This document shows, in pieces, positions 47,701-58,375 of a stretch of 64,000 nucleotides of DNA. The notes beneath the pieces were generated by a model. The model saw only the letters and a program-made list of their open reading frames with translations, was not told the origin of the DNA and ran no database searches. The position numbers were made by a program, and so were the translations under genes. Source of the stretch: Mycobacterium marseillense (GTDB taxonomy: Bacteria; Actinomycetota; Actinomycetes; Mycobacteriales; Mycobacteriaceae); the NCBI RefSeq assembly GCF_010731675.1, contig NZ_AP022584.1:2542001-2606000 (forward strand), read 5' to 3'. Position 1 is the stretch's first letter; the number at the start of each line of letters is the position of its first letter.

Positions 47701-50700
47701 GGTCGCCACGCCCTTGGGCACACCGGTGGTCCCCGAGGTGTACACGATGTGGGCGATGTCGGCGCCGGTCGGCGGCGCCAGCCCCGCATCGGGCTGGGCG
47801 GCGATGCGGGGATCGGCGACGTCGATGACCGTCAGTGCGTGCCCGTGGAACCGCGATGTCAGCTCCGCGGTCGTCACCGCCGCGATGGGCGCGGCGTCGC
47901 CGAGCACGAATTCGATGCGCGCGTCGGGCACGGCGGGGTCGATCGGCAGATACGCCGCCCCCGACTTGAGCACCGCCAAGATCGCGACGATCGCCTCCGC
48001 CGATCGGCCGAACATCAGCGCCACGGACTGCCCGGGGCCCGCGCCGTGGCCGATCAACAGGTGCGCCAGTCGATTAGACGCCAGATCGACCTCGCGGTAG
48101 GTCCAGGAGTTTGGACCGCAGCTCAATGCCACGGCCTCCGGTGTGCGAAGCGCCTGCGCGGCGAACAGTTCCGGAATGGAAGCCCCGCTCGCCGGGCGGC
48201 GCAGCACCGCTCGATTGCCGAACTCATCGAGACGCTGGTGCTCGTCCGCCGCGAGCACGTCCACCGATGACAGCCGCCGTGACGGGTCGGCGATCATCGC
48301 CAGCAGGACCCGCTCGACCCGGTCGGCGAGCGCCGCAATGGTTCCCGCGTCGAAAAGATCGGAGTCGTATTCGATGCCCAGCGCGAGCTCGCGGCCCGGC
48401 GTGGCTTGCAGGGTCAGTGGGTAGTGGGTGGATTCGTGGCTGCTGAAGTCGGTGATGGCCAGCTCACCGAGCTCCATTGAGGCCGCCGCGTCCAGCGGGT
48501 AGTTCTCGAAGACGAACAGGGTGTCGAACAGCTGGTCGTGACCGGTGACGCGGTAAATCTCGGTCAGCGCCAGATGTTCGTGATCCAGTGTCTGTTGAAA
48601 GCCGTTGTGCAGCTTGCTCAGCAGGCCGGCGACGGTGGTCTGCGGGGTCACGTGCGCGCGCACCGGCACGGTGTTGATCAGCAGGCCCACCATCGATTCG
48701 ATGCCGGCCACATCGGCCGTGCGTCCCGAGACCGCGGCGCCGAAGACGACGTCGCGCTGCCCGGTCAGCGACATCAACAGCTGCGCCCATGCGGCCCGCA
48801 GCACGGTGTTGATGGTGGTGTGATGGGCGCGCGCCAGGTGGTGCAGCCCCTGAGTGGTCTGCTCGGAGAGCCTGCGCGATTCCAGGCCTTGGCGTCCCAG
48901 CCGCTGCCGGTGCGGCGGTCCCACCAGCGTGGGGGTGTCGAAGCCGGCCAGCACTTCTCGCCAGCCGGCGTGGGCGGCGTCGAGGTCTCGGCCGGCCTGC
49001 CAGGCCACGAACCTCCGGTACGGCGCCGGCGCGGGCAACTGCTGTTGGTGATAGGCGGCGAAGATTTCCTGCAGCAGGATCGGCAGGGACGAGCCGTCGA
49101 GCACGACGTGGTGGGCGGTGAGCACGAACCGGTAGCGGTCGTGGGCGGTGCGAACCAGCGCCACCCGGAAGGCGGGCGGGTCGGACAGTTCGCAGACCGC
49201 GGCGCGTTCAGCGGCGGACAACCGTTGGACGCGCTCGTCAAGGTCGGCCTGATCGATGCCGAGATCGACGTAATGCCAAGGGACCGTGGGGTCGCCGGGG
49301 ATGATTTGCACGGGTGGGTCGATGTCGGTGCAGAAGCGGGCCGCGAGGTTGGGGTGACGGCGCACGGCGGTGTGGACCGCCTCGCGTAGCCGGTGCGGGT
49401 CGAGGGGGCCGGCGATGCCGATCTCGAGTTGGAGGGCGTACAGGTCGACGCCGCCGGCCTGCGCGGCCGTAGCGTGAAAGTACAGCCCCTGCTGCAGTGG
49501 GGTCAGCGGCAAGATGTCGGCGACGTGGCCGCGCCGCTCGAAGACATCGATCTGCTGCTGGGTGAGAAGAGCGGGGACCACGTCCGACGGGGTGAGGCCC
49601 CCGCCACCGCGGCGCACGTGCGCGCAGATGCCCCGCAGGGCCTCAAACCACAACTCGCTCAGGCGCGTTGCGTCCGCGTGATCCAGAACCGACGTCGCCC
49701 ACGTCCAGTTGGCGTGCAGCCGTGGGCCGCCCTCGTCGTCCAGGACACCGGCGTCGAGCGTCACGGTATGGGACAGCGGCATGGGCACCGCGGACGCGAC
49801 GGCGGTGGCCGACAAGCTGTCGAGGCTTGGCCGCCACACATCGGCGGAGAGCTCAGCCGTGCCGGCCAGGCGTCCCAGATAGTTGAATACGACCGTGGGA
49901 TCGCCATCACCCAGGCCCGCATCGGGATTGAGGTAGCGCAACAGCCCGTAGGTGAGGCCGTCGGGCAGGGCCCGCAGCTGTTCTTTAGCCTCTTTGAGCA
50001 CCGCTCCCAGGGCGGTGTCACCGGCCGCGACCTGCGCCCAGTCCAGGCCGTCAAGGTGCAATGCAACCGGGTACTTGGCCGTGAACCAGCCCACGGTGCG
50101 CGACAGGTCCACAGTGGCGCTGAGCTCTTGGCGCCCATGGCCTTCCACGTCGATGCCGATCGGTGTCCCGCCGTTGCCGGACAGCTGCGCGACCGCCATG
50201 CCGAACGCGATCAGCAAGATGTCGTGCGCGCCGGCGCGAAACGCGGCGGGCACCTCGCCCAGCAGCATGCGGGTGGTCTCGACGTCCAGCTGGGCCGACA
50301 GGCGGCCGGCGTTGGCGTGAGTATCGATCACCTGCGCCGCCGGCACTGCCGGGGACGTTGCCGATACCCGCCGCCATGCGTCGGCCTGGGCCACCACCTC
50401 GGGGTGGCGCGCGTGCCCGTTCAGCAGCGCCGACCACCGGGCGAACGACGTGCCGCCCGGCGGCAAGACCACCGGCTGACCGCTGCGATGCTGAGCCCAG
50501 GCAAGGTTCAGGTCTTCCAACAGGATTCGCCACGAGACCCCGTCGACGGCCAGGTGGTGAATCATCAGCACCAGCTGGCCGGTGGCGGACACCCAGAGCG
50601 CGCTGAGCATGGCCCCGGCGCCCGGGTTCAGCCGCGAGCGCGCGTCGACGAGCGCCCCCTCGGACAAAACGTCCACCGCGCGCACGCACCCGGCGGCCTC

Positions 50701-53700
50701 GACCGAGCCCGCGTCGGGCACCGACAGCGACCATCCGCCGGCGCCGTCGTCGTCGATGCGCACCCGCAACATGGCGTGCCGGTCCAGCAGCGCCTGCAAG
50801 ACCGCCACCGCGTCGGCCTCGCCCGCCCCGACGGGAGCCTGCACGAGCATGGTCTGGTTGAACTGGTCGACCGGGCCGTCGATGTCGTGCAGCCACCGCA
50901 TGATTGGGGTCGCGATCACTGGCCCGGCGCCGTCATCGACAACGTCGTCGTCGCCGGTGATTACCGTGGCCACCCGGGCCAGCCGGGCCACCGTCTGCTC
51001 GACGAAAACATCACGCGGGCGGCACATCACGCCGGCGGCCCGCGCGTGGGCCACCACCTGCAGCGAGGAGATGCTGTCGCCGCCCAGGTCGAAGAACGAG
51101 TCGTCCACGCCGACCCGCTCCACCCCGAGGACTTGGGCGTAGATGCCGGCCAGGATCTCCTCGACCGCGTCGGCTGGCGCCCGGTACGCGCCGGCAGTGT
51201 ATTCCGGCGCGGGCAGGGCCCGGATGTCCAACTTGCCGTTGGCAGTCAGGGGCAGCGCGTCGATCACGACGACCGCGGCGGGCACCATGTAGGCCGGGAG
51301 CCGCTCGGCGAGTTTTCCACGGATCGCCGCGGGGTCGGCCATTCCGGTGATGTAACCGACCAGGCGCGTGTCGCCGCCCTGGCCCTCGCGGGCGACCACG
51401 ACCGCCTGCCCCACGCCGTCGATGGCCGCCAGGGCGCTTTGGACCTCGCCGGGTTCGATGCGATAGCCGCGGATCTTGACCTGTGCGTCGGCACGGCCGA
51501 GGTAACGCAATTGCCCATCCGGATCCCAGCAGACGCGATCGCCGGTGCGATACATCCGCGATCCGCTGCCGCCAAAGGGGTTGGCGACGAAGCGTTCTGC
51601 GCTCAAGGCCGGTTGGCCCACGTATCCGCGCGCCAACGCGGGTCCGCTGAGATAGAGCTCGCCGACCACCCCGATGGGCGCGGGGTTCAGTTGCGCGTCG
51701 AGCACCAGCGTGCGCACTCCGGGGATGGCGGCGCCAATGCGGACCGGCTGCCCCACGGACAGCGGCGTGCTGCACGTGGCCCAGATGGTGGCCTCGGTCG
51801 GGCCGTAGGCGTTGACCATCCGTCGGCCCGCGGCCCAGGCGGCCGCCAGCTCGGCGGGGCAGGCCTCGCCGGCGGTGATCAGCGTGTCGAGCCCATCCAG
51901 TCGCGCCGGATCCAACGACGAGAGCACCGTCGGCGTCAACACGGCCGCGGTCACCCGGTGGGCCTGCAGCAACGCCGCCAACGCGTCACCGGCATAGACG
52001 TCGCGAGGTGCAACGACCTGCGTTGCCCGCGAGGCCACCGCCCAGAGCATCTCGAACACCGACGCATCGAAGACCGGCGAGGCCACCATCAGCACCCGCG
52101 CGTCGGCACCCAACCCGAACACCGCGCGCTGCGCCGAGGCCACCCCCATCAGGCCGGCGTGAGTGACGGCCACGCCCTTGGGGGTGCCGGTGGAGCCCGA
52201 CGTGAAGATCACATACGCCGCGTTGTCCACGTCCAGCGGTGCCAGCCGATCAGCGTCGGTGATGCGGTCCGCGCTTTGCCCGGACAGGTCGACGTCGTCC
52301 ACGCGGAGCACCGGCCGCGCACCGGCACCGGTCACATCGGCGCTGCCGCAAGCTAATACGCACACGGCCGCCACCGCGTCGAGCACCGTGGCGACGCGCT
52401 CGAGCGGCTGGGCCTGATCCACCGGGACATACACGCCGCCGGCCTTTGCCACCGCCCACCAGGCGACCACCAGTTCCGCGGAACGGTCGATCGCCACGCC
52501 CACCGCGCGCTCGGGGCCCACGCCGAAGTCGATCAGCGCCCGCGCCAACCGCGTCGAGGACTCGTCGAGCTCCCGGTACGACAACGCACGGTCTCCATCG
52601 ACGACCGCCACCGCGTCCGGATCGGCCGCCACCGCGGCGGCCAACAGCTCCGGCGCCAAGCCCACCGGGGCATCCACACCGGCACCGGACCACCTCGACA
52701 GCAGTAGATCGCGCTCACCGCGATCCAGCAGCGGCACCTCCCCCAGCAGCACCGACGCGTCCGCCATCAGAAAGCGGTCGAACAGCGACTCCAAACGTGT
52801 GATATGCCGGTCGATTTCGTCGGCGGTGTATCGATCTGTATTCCAGGCGAACTGAATCCGCGGCGTGCCGCCGCCGAGCGGCGGATAGATGTTGATCGCC
52901 ATGTCTTGGATCGGCAGGGTGGTCAACACATTGCACATCGGCAGCGACGGACCGAACCGCATCGGCTCGGCGAAGTTGAAGACGTTGACCACCGGTCCGA
53001 ACTCGACGTTGGTGTCGTGACGGGTCGCGTCGGCGACGAGGCCCGGCCAGCCCCGGAACTGTTGATGCCGCAGCGCGCCGATGACGGCCGTGCCGACGCG
53101 ATCGGTCAGTTCACCGACGGTGTCGCCGTCGTCGACATTGACGACCAGCGGCACCATGTTGGACACCATGCCCGCGCTTCTCTTCAGCGCCGCGGTGGTG
53201 CGCGCCGACACCGGCAGGGACAGCGAGATAGTGTGGCGTCCGGCCGTTTTCGCCAGAAACGCGGCCGTTGCCGCCACGACCCTCGCGACGTCGAACTGGT
53301 CGTGGCCATTTCCCAGGAGTCCGTGCGTGCACACCAACTCGCGCACCATCGGATGCCGTGGCGCCACGGGGCGCTGCGTTCCCGCCAGGTCGGTGACGTC
53401 CAGCGGCCCCCGCACGACGGTCTTCCAGTACTCGGCGTCGGCTGTGCTGCGTGACGACTGTTGATACTTCCGGTCGGCCTCCGGCAGCAGGGCGAACGCG
53501 GAAAAGTCGACTTCGCCGGTGTGGGGCCGGTCTCCCGAGTAGACCGCCGCGACGTGGCGAATGATGTTGTTGGCGCCGTAGCCGTCGACGAGGACGTGGT
53601 GGGTACGCAGGTAGAAGTAGGACAGATCGTCGGCGATCCGCAGCAGCGCGAAGTTGATGAGCCGATCGGTGAGCAGGTCGACCGGCCGGCGGTAGTCGTC

Positions 53701-54021
53701 TTCCATCCAGCTGTGCGCGTCGCCCGCCGGATCGGCCTCGGCGCGCAGGTCGACGCAGCACAGGGTCAGCGGGAAAGTGCGGTCGACGATGAAGACCGGC
53801 TCGCCGTCCTCGAGGGACAGGCGCGCGCAGGGCGTGCCGAACCGCGCGGCCGCCGATTCGCAGGCGGCCATGAGCTTGTCGGCGTCGACGTCGTGGTCGA
53901 TCGCCAGGTAACCGGCGAAGTTGTAAGGGATCTCGGGCCGGAGTTGCTGCGCGGCCCATAGCGCCCGCTGGGCGACGGTCAACGGCCCCAGCGTGTCTGG
54001 TTGCGTCCCGTAATTGAGCAT
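38776..54021 (-). CDS. Four-module non-ribosomal peptide synthetase with terminal reductase
   Basis: A 5081-residue NRPS read as C1-A1-T1-E-C2-A2-T2-C3-A3-T3-C4-A4-T4-R. Condensation/epimerisation HHxxxDG motifs lie near residues 141, 1155 (E, followed by VSWR), 1636, 2660 and 3714. Phosphopantetheine serines are S983, S2476, S3531 and S4589. The reductase begins near 4680 (TGATGFLG, later YGNSKWAGE). Hand-read pocket codes: A1 DAFVIAAIWK (hydrophobic?), A2 DAEHVAALCK, A3 DARSIGAVDK (like Glu codes), A4 DAEHVAAMCK. Glu239 in A2/A4 is shared with ornithine pockets. The product should be a D-L-L-L tetrapeptide aldehyde or alcohol. The ATG overlaps the MFS stop, so it is translationally coupled behind it. 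Confidence 0.93.
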   Translation of the reverse strand: MLNYGTQPDTLGPLTVAQRALWAAQQLRPEIPYNFAGYLAIDHDVDADKLMAACESAAARFGTPCARLSLEDGEPVFIVDRTFPLTLCCVDLRAEADPAGDAHSWMEDDYRRPVDLLTDRLINFALLRIADDLSYFYLRTHHVLVDGYGANNIIRHVAAVYSGDRPHTGEVDFSAFALLPEADRKYQQSSRSTADAEYWKTVVRGPLDVTDLAGTQRPVAPRHPMVRELVCTHGLLGNGHDQFDVARVVAATAAFLAKTAGRHTISLSLPVSARTTAALKRSAGMVSNMVPLVVNVDDGDTVGELTDRVGTAVIGALRHQQFRGWPGLVADATRHDTNVEFGPVVNVFNFAEPMRFGPSLPMCNVLTTLPIQDMAINIYPPLGGGTPRIQFAWNTDRYTADEIDRHITRLESLFDRFLMADASVLLGEVPLLDRGERDLLLSRWSGAGVDAPVGLAPELLAAAVAADPDAVAVVDGDRALSYRELDESSTRLARALIDFGVGPERAVGVAIDRSAELVVAWWAVAKAGGVYVPVDQAQPLERVATVLDAVAAVCVLACGSADVTGAGARPVLRVDDVDLSGQSADRITDADRLAPLDVDNAAYVIFTSGSTGTPKGVAVTHAGLMGVASAQRAVFGLGADARVLMVASPVFDASVFEMLWAVASRATQVVAPRDVYAGDALAALLQAHRVTAAVLTPTVLSSLDPARLDGLDTLITAGEACPAELAAAWAAGRRMVNAYGPTEATIWATCSTPLSVGQPVRIGAAIPGVRTLVLDAQLNPAPIGVVGELYLSGPALARGYVGQPALSAERFVANPFGGSGSRMYRTGDRVCWDPDGQLRYLGRADAQVKIRGYRIEPGEVQSALAAIDGVGQAVVVAREGQGGDTRLVGYITGMADPAAIRGKLAERLPAYMVPAAVVVIDALPLTANGKLDIRALPAPEYTAGAYRAPADAVEEILAGIYAQVLGVERVGVDDSFFDLGGDSISSLQVVAHARAAGVMCRPRDVFVEQTVARLARVATVITGDDDVVDDGAGPVIATPIMRWLHDIDGPVDQFNQTMLVQAPVGAGEADAVAVLQALLDRHAMLRVRIDDDGAGGWSLSVPDAGSVEAAGCVRAVDVLSEGALVDARSRLNPGAGAMLSALWVSATGQLVLMIHHLAVDGVSWRILLEDLNLAWAQHRSGQPVVLPPGGTSFARWSALLNGHARHPEVVAQADAWRRVSATSPAVPAAQVIDTHANAGRLSAQLDVETTRMLLGEVPAAFRAGAHDILLIAFGMAVAQLSGNGGTPIGIDVEGHGRQELSATVDLSRTVGWFTAKYPVALHLDGLDWAQVAAGDTALGAVLKEAKEQLRALPDGLTYGLLRYLNPDAGLGDGDPTVVFNYLGRLAGTAELSADVWRPSLDSLSATAVASAVPMPLSHTVTLDAGVLDDEGGPRLHANWTWATSVLDHADATRLSELWFEALRGICAHVRRGGGGLTPSDVVPALLTQQQIDVFERRGHVADILPLTPLQQGLYFHATAAQAGGVDLYALQLEIGIAGPLDPHRLREAVHTAVRRHPNLAARFCTDIDPPVQIIPGDPTVPWHYVDLGIDQADLDERVQRLSAAERAAVCELSDPPAFRVALVRTAHDRYRFVLTAHHVVLDGSSLPILLQEIFAAYHQQQLPAPAPYRRFVAWQAGRDLDAAHAGWREVLAGFDTPTLVGPPHRQRLGRQGLESRRLSEQTTQGLHHLARAHHTTINTVLRAAWAQLLMSLTGQRDVVFGAAVSGRTADVAGIESMVGLLINTVPVRAHVTPQTTVAGLLSKLHNGFQQTLDHEHLALTEIYRVTGHDQLFDTLFVFENYPLDAAASMELGELAITDFSSHESTHYPLTLQATPGRELALGIEYDSDLFDAGTIAALADRVERVLLAMIADPSRRLSSVDVLAADEHQRLDEFGNRAVLRRPASGASIPELFAAQALRTPEAVALSCGPNSWTYREVDLASNRLAHLLIGHGAGPGQSVALMFGRSAEAIVAILAVLKSGAAYLPIDPAVPDARIEFVLGDAAPIAAVTTAELTSRFHGHALTVIDVADPRIAAQPDAGLAPPTGADIAHIVYTSGTTGVPKGVATTHHNVTQLLESLHMGLPSGPGEVWSQWYSYAFDASVEEIWGALLHGSRLLVVPESVAAIPEEFQDLLIRERVTVLHQTPSALAALSPPGLESAALVVAAEPCAVEMVDRWAPGRIMTNAYGPTETTLCVTVSVPLAPGAGVVPIGVPVPGAALFVLDAWLRPVPVGVVGELYVAGRGVGVGYVHRAGLTASRFVACPFGQPGQRMYRTGDLVSWGADGQLRYLGRADEQVKIRGYRIELGEIQSALGGLAAVDQAVVIVREDRPGDKRLVGYVTESGSGALDPAAARTELAGRLPAYMVPAAIVVVEALPLTVNGKLDTRALPVPEYRATAYRAPSNAAEEILAGVYAQVLGLDRVGVDDSFFDLGGDSLSAMRLIATINTTLHTDLTVRTLFNTPTVAQLAPQLRETAGRDEPLVAGERPALVPLSYAQSRLWFLGQLHGPAPVYNMTVGLRLRGRLDAGALGAALRDVVARHESLRTIFPQIEGVPYQKVVSPERAELGWEVVDATGWTQARLAGAIDAVARHAFDLATETPLRAKLFKLTDEEHVLAAAVHHIAADGSSITPLVRDLGLAYASRCGGQAPGWVPLAVQYADYTLWQRARFGEFDDIDGPIAGQLAYWQRTLAGMPERLELPTDRPYPAVADYRGANAVVEWSADVQQRVRALAREHDATSFMVMQAALAVLLSKLCATDDVAVGFPVAGRPDPALDDLVGFFVNRLVLRVELAGDPTVADVLAQVRSRGLAAYEHQDVPFDVLVDRLNPARSMAQTPLVQVSLAWQNLPGQHDDPAAALALGDLHITPMPLDTHTARMDLTLSLAERWNQAGEPAGISGAVEFRTDVFDAKSVEALISRLERVVAAMTADPTRRLSSIDVLDGPEYARLDEMGNRAVLSRPVVGVSIPELFAAQVNRTPDAVAISCAGRSMTYRELERAANRLAHHLAGQGAGPGQSVALLLTRSTEAIVAILAVLKTGAAYLPIDPAVPDARIGFLVGDAGPIAALTTAELAGRLDGYDLRVIDVDVPVDAQPSFAPPAPAADDIAHIIYTSGTTGVPKGVAVTHHNVTQLMQGLDAGMTAPGPTKVSTQWHSYAFDASVREIWGALLHGGRLVVVPDAVAGSPEELRALLVDERVDVVSQTPSALAALALDGLESAALIVGGEACPTELVDRWAPGRVMTNAYGPTETTVDVTISAPLEAGARAVPIGAPVAGAALFVLDKWLRPAPPGVVGELYVAGRGVGVGYLRRAALTASRFVACPFAEVPGARMYRTGDLVRWGADGQLHYVGRADEQVKIRGYRIELGEIRTALAGLDGVETAAVIAREDRPADLRLVGYITGSADPAAARAELATQLPAYLVPAAIVAIDALPLTVTGKLDTRALPAPEYRDAAYRAPGNAIEEILADTYAEVLGLDRVGVDDSFFDLGGDSLTAMRLIAAINKTLNTRLGVRALFDTPAIAQLAPRVRAGEAGLKPLVAGERPDVIPLSYGQSRLWFLDQLHGASPVYNMAVALRLSGRLDAGALGVALTDVLARHEALRTVFPHTDGVPYQDVVAAERADFGWEVVDATAWTPARLDDAVGAAAYHPFALGTQIPLFAKLFRLAEDEHVLVATVHHIAADGWSVAPLVRDLGAAYASRRAGQAPGWAPLPVQYADYTLWQRAQFGDLEDSDSPIGVELTYWQEALSGMPERLPLPTDRPYPPVADYRGASVAVEWPAELQQRLRAVARAHNATSFMVIQAALAALLSKLTATNDISVGFAIAGRNDAALDQLVGFFVNTLILRVDVSGDATVADLLAQVRARSLQALEHQDVPFELLVERLNPIRSLAHHPLVQVSMTWQNLREHGNDPAARLDLGDLQVTQLPLETRTARMDLTFSLGERFTEDGAPAGIGGAVEFRTDVFDAKTVAGLVGRLERVLAVMTTDPAVRLSSVDVLDAAERAHLDALGNRAALAAPTAGVSVPELFARQVARTPDAVAVSCGDASMTYRELDEAANRLAHLLIDHGARPGECVAVLFERSAQAIVAIVGVLKSGAAYLPMDPAVPDARIEFMVGDARPVAAVTTTGLADRFAGLGVRMIDMNDPAMTRQPCAGLPMPGGEDIAHIIYTSGTTGVPKGVATTHANVTQLLGSLHVGLPSGPGQVWSQWYSYAFDASVEEIWGALLHGSRLLIVPESVAALPEDLQALLIGECVTVLHQTPSAVSALSPRLLGATALVVAAEACSAELVDRWAPGRVMTNAYGPTETTMCVAVSPPLSAGMGTPPIGAPVPGAAFFVLDPWLRPVPVGTVGELYVAGRGLGAGYLRRPGLTASRFVACPFGQPGQRMYRTGDLVRWRPDGQLQYLGRIDDQVKIRGYRIELGEIQAALSGLDEVDQSVVIVREDRPGDKRLVGYVTESAPGALDVVTARARLREGLPPYMVPAAVVVIEALPLTVNGKLDTRALPVPTYRDADYRAPGNDLEHLLADTYAEVLGLDRVGIDDSFFDLGGDSLSAMRLVATLNKALHTHLSVRTLFNAPTVAALSQQVDKHTDDPRFVAVHGAQAAEVHARDLTLDKFIDAATLAGASSLPRPGTEIRTVLLTGATGFLGRYLVLQWLERLELADGKLICLVRAGSDEEARRRLEKTFDSGDPQLLRYFHELAGDHLEVIAGDKGDAKLGLDEQTWRRLAESVDLIVDPAAVVNGALPYSELFGPNVAGTAELIRLALTAKLKPFTYVSTANVGDQVAPVAFTEDADIRIISPSRRNDGSRANGYGNSKWAGEVLLREANDLCGLPVAVFRSGMILADTTYAGQLNLSDLVTRMVLSVVATGVAPRSFYQLDAQGNRQRAHYDGLPVEFVAEAIATLGARVGRESESGFATYHVMNQHDDGIGLDEYVDWLIEAGYPIERIDDFGQWLSRFETGLRALPDRVREHSILAVLMSTNALQLQPADPAWNPVVSTDRFRAAVRDAKVGPDKNDPDIPHVTPGVIVQYAVGLELFGLL

Positions 54022-55568
54022 CAGGCGACGAACTTTCTCATTGGGCGAGCGCTCGGGCGCTCGTCGGGTTGGCCTCGTTGCGCTGCGTCATCAGCAGCGG
54101 CCGGCAGGAACGCCGCGGCGACGATCGCGACCGCCGCCACCGCGGCGGCAACCGCAAATACCAGCGTGTAGGCGTGTGCGAGGTGGCCGGACGCGGTGCC
54201 GGTGTCCTCGCGGTGGATGAGCTGATTCGTCAACAGCACCGTCATCAGGGCGGCCCCGACCGCGCCGCCCAGCTGATTGTTGACGCTGCGCAGGGTCGCG
54301 CCGCGGGCGATCTGATGCGGCTCCAACGGCTGCACGCACGCCGCGGAGAGAGGCGTTGCGACACAGCCCATCCCCATGCCCATGAGCAGCAGGCCGGCCA
54401 TCAGCGTCGGTGCATAGTCCGCATGCCGGGCGACTCCGATGGTAAAGATTCCCAATCCCGCTGCGATCAGCGGGAAGCCCGCCAGGACGATCTTGCCCGG
54501 CCCGTGTCTGTCCATGACTATTCCGGACACGGGTGTGGTCAGTACGACGCCCAATCCCATGGCGATCAAGCGCACCCCGGCCTGCATCGGCGTCTGGTGC
54601 AGCGCAACCTGGAAATAGCTTGGGACAAGCAACAAGATTCCGACATAGGTGACCGCGAAGATCAGCAATGTCAGGTTGGCCTGCCGGACGACGCGATTCT
54701 TCAACAGGCGCAGGTCGATCAGCGGGGCATCCGAACGACGCCAGGCGTGAAAAATGAAGGCGGCGATCAGTATCAGGCCAGCAATCGAGGGCAACAGCAC
54801 ATGGGGGTCGGCGAGCGTGCGACGTCCGGGGATGGAGGACATCCCACCCAGCAACGCCGCCATGCCGGGTGAGAGCAGCAGCATTCCGGTCACGTCGAGC
54901 GTTTCCGACGGCGCGGAACGGTCCTTCGGCAACATCACCGCCGCGACCGCCAGGGCGCTCAGCCCGATCGGCAGGTTGATCAGGAATATCCACTCCCAGC
55001 CGCAGGTGCCGATCAACCATCCGCCCAGGATCGGCCCGCCAAGAGGCCCGAGCAGGAAGGGAGCTGCCCCGATCGCGACCAGGCGGCCGAGTCGCTTGGG
55101 ACCCGACTCGCGAGTCAAGATCACGAAGCACAGCGGCGTCATAATGCCGCTGCCGATCCCTTGGAGCACACGGAAGCCGATGAGCTGCACGATGTTTGGG
55201 GTGATTGTGCACAGCAGGGAGGCCAGCGTGAACACCAGGACACCGCCCATGAAGAGGCGCTTGGTGCCGAATCGGTCAGCGGCCCAACCGGTTAGGGGGA
55301 CAACGGCGGCGAACGCCAGCATGTAGCCGGCCATCGTCCACGAGACGATCGCCTGGGTAGAGCCGAATTCGGTGACAAAGGTCCGTTGAGCGACGGCGAC
55401 CGCGGTACCGTCCAGGTTTCCCATCATGCTGGCCAGACCGCACACCGCGCCGATCCAGAGCAATCTGCCGTCGATCTTGTCCGGGTAGGCGGGGGCACCG
55501 CCGTCCGATTGCCCGGCGGGGACCGCGGATATCAATGCAGCACTAGTGGCCGAAGATGCGTTGTCCAT
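54021..55568 (-). CDS. DHA2-family MFS exporter
   Basis: A 515-residue major facilitator protein of the 14-helix DHA2 (EmrB/QacA) type. Motif A is [13 protein letters not shown] (about 98-110); motif C, the antiporter signature, lies around [17 protein letters not shown]. It sits between the formyltransferase and the NRPS in the same operon, its stop overlapping the NRPS ATG by one base. Export of the peptide product is the natural reading; M. smegmatis exochelin export uses an ABC protein instead, so this would be a different solution. Confidence 0.87.
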   Translation of the reverse strand: MDNASSATSAALISAVPAGQSDGGAPAYPDKIDGRLLWIGAVCGLASMMGNLDGTAVAVAQRTFVTEFGSTQAIVSWTMAGYMLAFAAVVPLTGWAADRFGTKRLFMGGVLVFTLASLLCTITPNIVQLIGFRVLQGIGSGIMTPLCFVILTRESGPKRLGRLVAIGAAPFLLGPLGGPILGGWLIGTCGWEWIFLINLPIGLSALAVAAVMLPKDRSAPSETLDVTGMLLLSPGMAALLGGMSSIPGRRTLADPHVLLPSIAGLILIAAFIFHAWRRSDAPLIDLRLLKNRVVRQANLTLLIFAVTYVGILLLVPSYFQVALHQTPMQAGVRLIAMGLGVVLTTPVSGIVMDRHGPGKIVLAGFPLIAAGLGIFTIGVARHADYAPTLMAGLLLMGMGMGCVATPLSAACVQPLEPHQIARGATLRSVNNQLGGAVGAALMTVLLTNQLIHREDTGTASGHLAHAYTLVFAVAAAVAAVAIVAAAFLPAAADDAAQRGQPDERPSARPMRKFVA

Positions 55569-55594
55569 CGAAGTCTTTCAGAACAGGCAACGTC

Positions 55595-56533
55595 TCAGGG
55601 CTGGCTGGTCAGGTAACCGCCTCGCCGGAAGAACTTTTCCCCGCCACACTCGACTCCGTCCGCGGAACGGACGCGGGTGATCACCAGGCCGCGGTTGTTA
55701 CCCCGATGCGAGTCGGGTCCGCAGACCACCGCGCCGCCCTCCTCCTGGACTATCACCCGACCCGGCGTGCCACCGTAACCGGCCTCGGAAACGCGCGCCT
55801 CGAGGATTTCGATCCGTTCGCCTCGGTAGAAGCTGAAGGCGCGGGGGTAGGGATCGGACAATGCGCGCACGAACCGCTCCAGGTCCTCGGCCGCCCAGCC
55901 CCAGTCGATCAAACTGTCACGCTCCGAACGCTTGTGGAAGTACGTCCGCTCGGCCTTGTTCTGCGGTCGCCAGACCGCGGTGCCGGACTCCAGCGCACCG
56001 AGCGCCTCGGCCAGCACGTCCGGGATCAGATCCATGCCGCGCAGCACCAGTTCGGTGCCGGTGTCGTCGGGACCGATCGGCACCGAACGCTGGACGAGGA
56101 TGTCCCCGGTGTCCAGGCCGTCGTCCATCCGGTGCACGGTCAGCCCGAACTCGGACTCGCCGCTGATCAACGCCCACAGCACGGGCGAAAACCCGGTGAA
56201 CCTCGGCAACAGCGAGTCGTGGAAGTTCAGGGTTCCGTGCGGCGGCAGGTTGTACAGTTCCGCCGGCATTCGGTAGTACCAGCTGTTGACGACGATGACG
56301 TCGGGCTCGGCGCGCTTGACCAGATCGATGGTTTCCGCGTCGACGGTCTCGGTCAGATGCAACGGGATACCGTGGTCACGCGCGAGGTTTTCCACCGGCG
56401 CCGACCAGATCGCCTTGTACGATTCCTCGCTGGACGGGTGGGTGACCGCCAGGGCGACCTCATGGTCCATCTCGATGAGCGCCTTGAGGGTCCGGTAGCC
56501 CCAGGTCTGGAATCCGAAGAAGACGATGCGCAT
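55595..56533 (-). CDS. 10-formyltetrahydrofolate-dependent formyltransferase (FxbA-like)
   Basis: A 312-residue formyltransferase of the Fmt fold. The catalytic triad is N103, H105 (TLNFHDSLLP) and D141 (DDGLDTGD), and a C-terminal Formyl_trans_C domain starts near 205. It is not the housekeeping Met-tRNA enzyme by context. It heads an iron-box-controlled operon with an exporter and an NRPS, like FxbA of M. smegmatis exochelin biosynthesis, which formylates N-hydroxyornithine. ATG at 56533 follows AAGGGG; the longer frame to 56611 would run into the iron box region. The acceptor substrate is inferred. Confidence 0.85.
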   Translation of the reverse strand: MRIVFFGFQTWGYRTLKALIEMDHEVALAVTHPSSEESYKAIWSAPVENLARDHGIPLHLTETVDAETIDLVKRAEPDVIVVNSWYYRMPAELYNLPPHGTLNFHDSLLPRFTGFSPVLWALISGESEFGLTVHRMDDGLDTGDILVQRSVPIGPDDTGTELVLRGMDLIPDVLAEALGALESGTAVWRPQNKAERTYFHKRSERDSLIDWGWAAEDLERFVRALSDPYPRAFSFYRGERIEILEARVSEAGYGGTPGRVIVQEEGGAVVCGPDSHRGNNRGLVITRVRSADGVECGGEKFFRRGGYLTSQP

Positions 56534-56617
56534 GCGTGAACCCCTTGTAGCTCGTGACGGACGACCAGTGGCTGCGCCCCCCTCGATCCAGGCAACGGCG
56601 CCCACAAGCATGTGAGC

Positions 56618-56636
56618 TTACGTTAGCCTTACCTAA
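56618..56636 (-). promoter_or_regulatory. IdeR iron box
   Basis: Read on the minus strand the site is TTAGGTAAGGCTAACGTAA. It matches the 19-bp IdeR consensus TTAGGTTAGGCTAACCTAA at 17 of 19 positions. It lies 85 bases before the formyltransferase start. IdeR-Fe(II) should repress the whole operon in iron-replete cells and release it under iron starvation. Confidence 0.88.
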
Positions 56637-56746
56637 CTACTCCAGTCGGGCGCGTGCACGGAGAGTAAGCATTCCGCTTATGGCGCCGCAGCGATCTTTG
56701 AACGCGCGAAACCTGGCTTGCGCCAAGCGTTGTCGGGGCAGATCTG

Positions 56747-58054
56747 CTAAGGGTTGATGGTGTTGTCGCCGACCTGGCGGCCCCAGACGTACTCGATCGC
56801 ATACGGCGATCCGGTGTCCAGGTGGTTGTAGGGCGCGATGCTGTTGCCGGTGTCCATCACCAGTTCGGGCGCCGGCCACAGGTCGCGGGTAACTTTCTGC
56901 CAGCATCCGGGGGCGCCCCCGGGGCCGCCGCGGGCGTTCACCCGGGGCAGGTTCTCGGGCCAGATGTAGGGGTTGGGCGCCCCGCCGACCACCCCGGCGA
57001 CGCCGCCCACCAGGGACGCGATGACGGGCACCGCGGACACCGGGTTCGCAATCAGCCCCAGTCCCGAGAGCACCTCGGTGTCCATGTTCAGCGAGTAGCC
57101 GTTGAAGCCGCCCTCGGCCGCCCCCGTCGCCGGCAAGGCGTCGTGTTCGCTGCGCATCAGGCAATAGATTTCGGGGCTGTAGGTGTCGAGCAGTTGGGCG
57201 GTCGGCACCAGATCGGCGGCGCCGCGCGCCAGGTACGGCCCGCCCTTGGTGAACAGGTCGGCCCCGGTGTTGCCGAACCCGGCCGCCGCCAACAACGCCT
57301 GATCCAAATCCTTTTGCTGCGCATTGATCGTGCGCGAGGTCACCACCGCGTTATTCAAAAAGTCGAACAGATCCGGCGACGCGTTCGCATAGGTATCCCC
57401 CAGCGCCGCCAACTGCTGAATATCCTTGCGCGCCTGCGGCATCCGCGGGTTCACCTCATCAAGAACCGCGTTCGCATTTACCACCGACTGGCCGAACTTC
57501 TCCCCCAGCCCCGCCAACGACTGCGCCGCCGCGCTCAACGTCAAATTCAACTTGACCGGATCAACCTTCTCCGCGATCGAGGTGATCGTCTGAAACAACG
57601 TGTTGATCTCGGTGGTCACCGACCGCGCATCCAGCACCGCATGCGGCGAAATCTTCTGCGGCGACGGGTTGGCCGGCGTCGTCAACGACACATACTTCCC
57701 ACCGAACACCGTCGTCGCCTTGATATCGGCATTCACATTCGACGGGATCAGCTTCAAATACCGCGGATAGACCTCGAGGGTGAACTTGGCCGCCGGCTTG
57801 CCATCGCGCACCGTCTCCGCGATCTTGCCCACCCGGCCGATCTCCACCCCGTTATAGGTCACCTTCGACCCCGGATCCATCACCAACCCAGCCCGCGACG
57901 CCACCATCGTCAACTCGGTCTTCGGGGTGAAGCCTCCGCGGAACTGGATGTATACGAGCGTGAAGATGATCGCGAGCACCACCACGACGACAAAGGTGTA
58001 GACCTTGTAGGGCGGGAGCCGGGAGTCGTTGATCTGAACGGGTGAGCCTTCCAT
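56747..58054 (-). CDS. MceA-like protein, copy 1
   Basis: A 435-residue MCE-family protein like Mce1A. An N-terminal membrane anchor (about 18-40) is followed by the MCE domain (about 45-125; SRAGLVMDPGSKVTYNGVEIG). A long helical region and the MceA-type C-terminus (NARGGPGGAPGCWQ and the final GDNTINP) complete it. Mce proteins form the periplasmic lipid-shuttling needle with YrbE permeases. No yrbE or mceB-F genes are nearby, so this is an orphan gene. Part of a 1.6 kb direct repeat with copy 2. Confidence 0.85.
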   Translation of the reverse strand: MEGSPVQINDSRLPPYKVYTFVVVVVLAIIFTLVYIQFRGGFTPKTELTMVASRAGLVMDPGSKVTYNGVEIGRVGKIAETVRDGKPAAKFTLEVYPRYLKLIPSNVNADIKATTVFGGKYVSLTTPANPSPQKISPHAVLDARSVTTEINTLFQTITSIAEKVDPVKLNLTLSAAAQSLAGLGEKFGQSVVNANAVLDEVNPRMPQARKDIQQLAALGDTYANASPDLFDFLNNAVVTSRTINAQQKDLDQALLAAAGFGNTGADLFTKGGPYLARGAADLVPTAQLLDTYSPEIYCLMRSEHDALPATGAAEGGFNGYSLNMDTEVLSGLGLIANPVSAVPVIASLVGGVAGVVGGAPNPYIWPENLPRVNARGGPGGAPGCWQKVTRDLWPAPELVMDTGNSIAPYNHLDTGSPYAIEYVWGRQVGDNTINP

Positions 58055-58375
58055 GGCGCTACACCACGAATCCGAAGGTCAATTTCGCGTCCGGCGGCAG
58101 CCAGGTATGCGGTTGGTTATTCAGATAACCCACCGTCGCCACCGCTGCCCCTCACGTCGGTGCCGCAGCCTGGCGGCGCTGCGGCAAATCACTCCCCCGA
58201 CTCACTGCCCGTTACCAGGGGCTCTGTACACAGATGCAATAACGAAGACCAGTGCAATGTACCGCGACGCGGTGGCACGAACAAAGGAACGCGGAACAAT
58301 CGCCCCCGCGCGCGTCAGACCGGCGATCATGCCGGCACGCGAATGATGGTTCCCGGCAACTGTTTCGCGCGCTAG
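56751..58375. repeat. 1.6 kb tandem direct repeat, unit A
   Basis: Covers almost all of mceA copy 1 and the 317-base upstream gap. It is near-identical to unit B (58376-60001). The few differences seen include a cluster at the codons before the MCE domain end (GTGTA-type wobble changes near 57720-57785 against 59345-59405) and one extra C in unit B. Confidence 0.9.
58055..58371. other. Intergenic region between mceA copies 1 and 2
   Basis: A 317-base gap, effectively identical to 59681-59997 as part of the tandem repeat. It should carry a copy of the mceA promoter. The out-of-frame tail of the frameshifted copy 2 reads into it as far as 58202. No other gene was found. Confidence 0.65.

Noticed and set aside
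49393..52356. 987-codon and other long plus-strand frames within 38.8-54 kb
   Set aside because: Antisense to the NRPS; repeated in each module because the modules themselves are repeated.
38776..54021. Assignment as a glycopeptidolipid synthetase (Mps1/Mps2)
   Set aside because: Glycopeptidolipid peptides need epimerisation in three positions and lie with glycosyl- and methyltransferase genes; here there is one E domain, no such genes, and an iron box.
38776..56533. Assignment as the Rv0096-Rv0101 isonitrile lipopeptide cluster
   Set aside because: No isonitrile oxidase, thioesterase or FadD10-like genes; the NRPS has four modules instead of two.
55595..56533. Housekeeping methionyl-tRNA formyltransferase
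   Set aside because: The fold is shared, but the gene is in an iron-box-controlled operon with an exporter and NRPS and not beside def or other translation genes.
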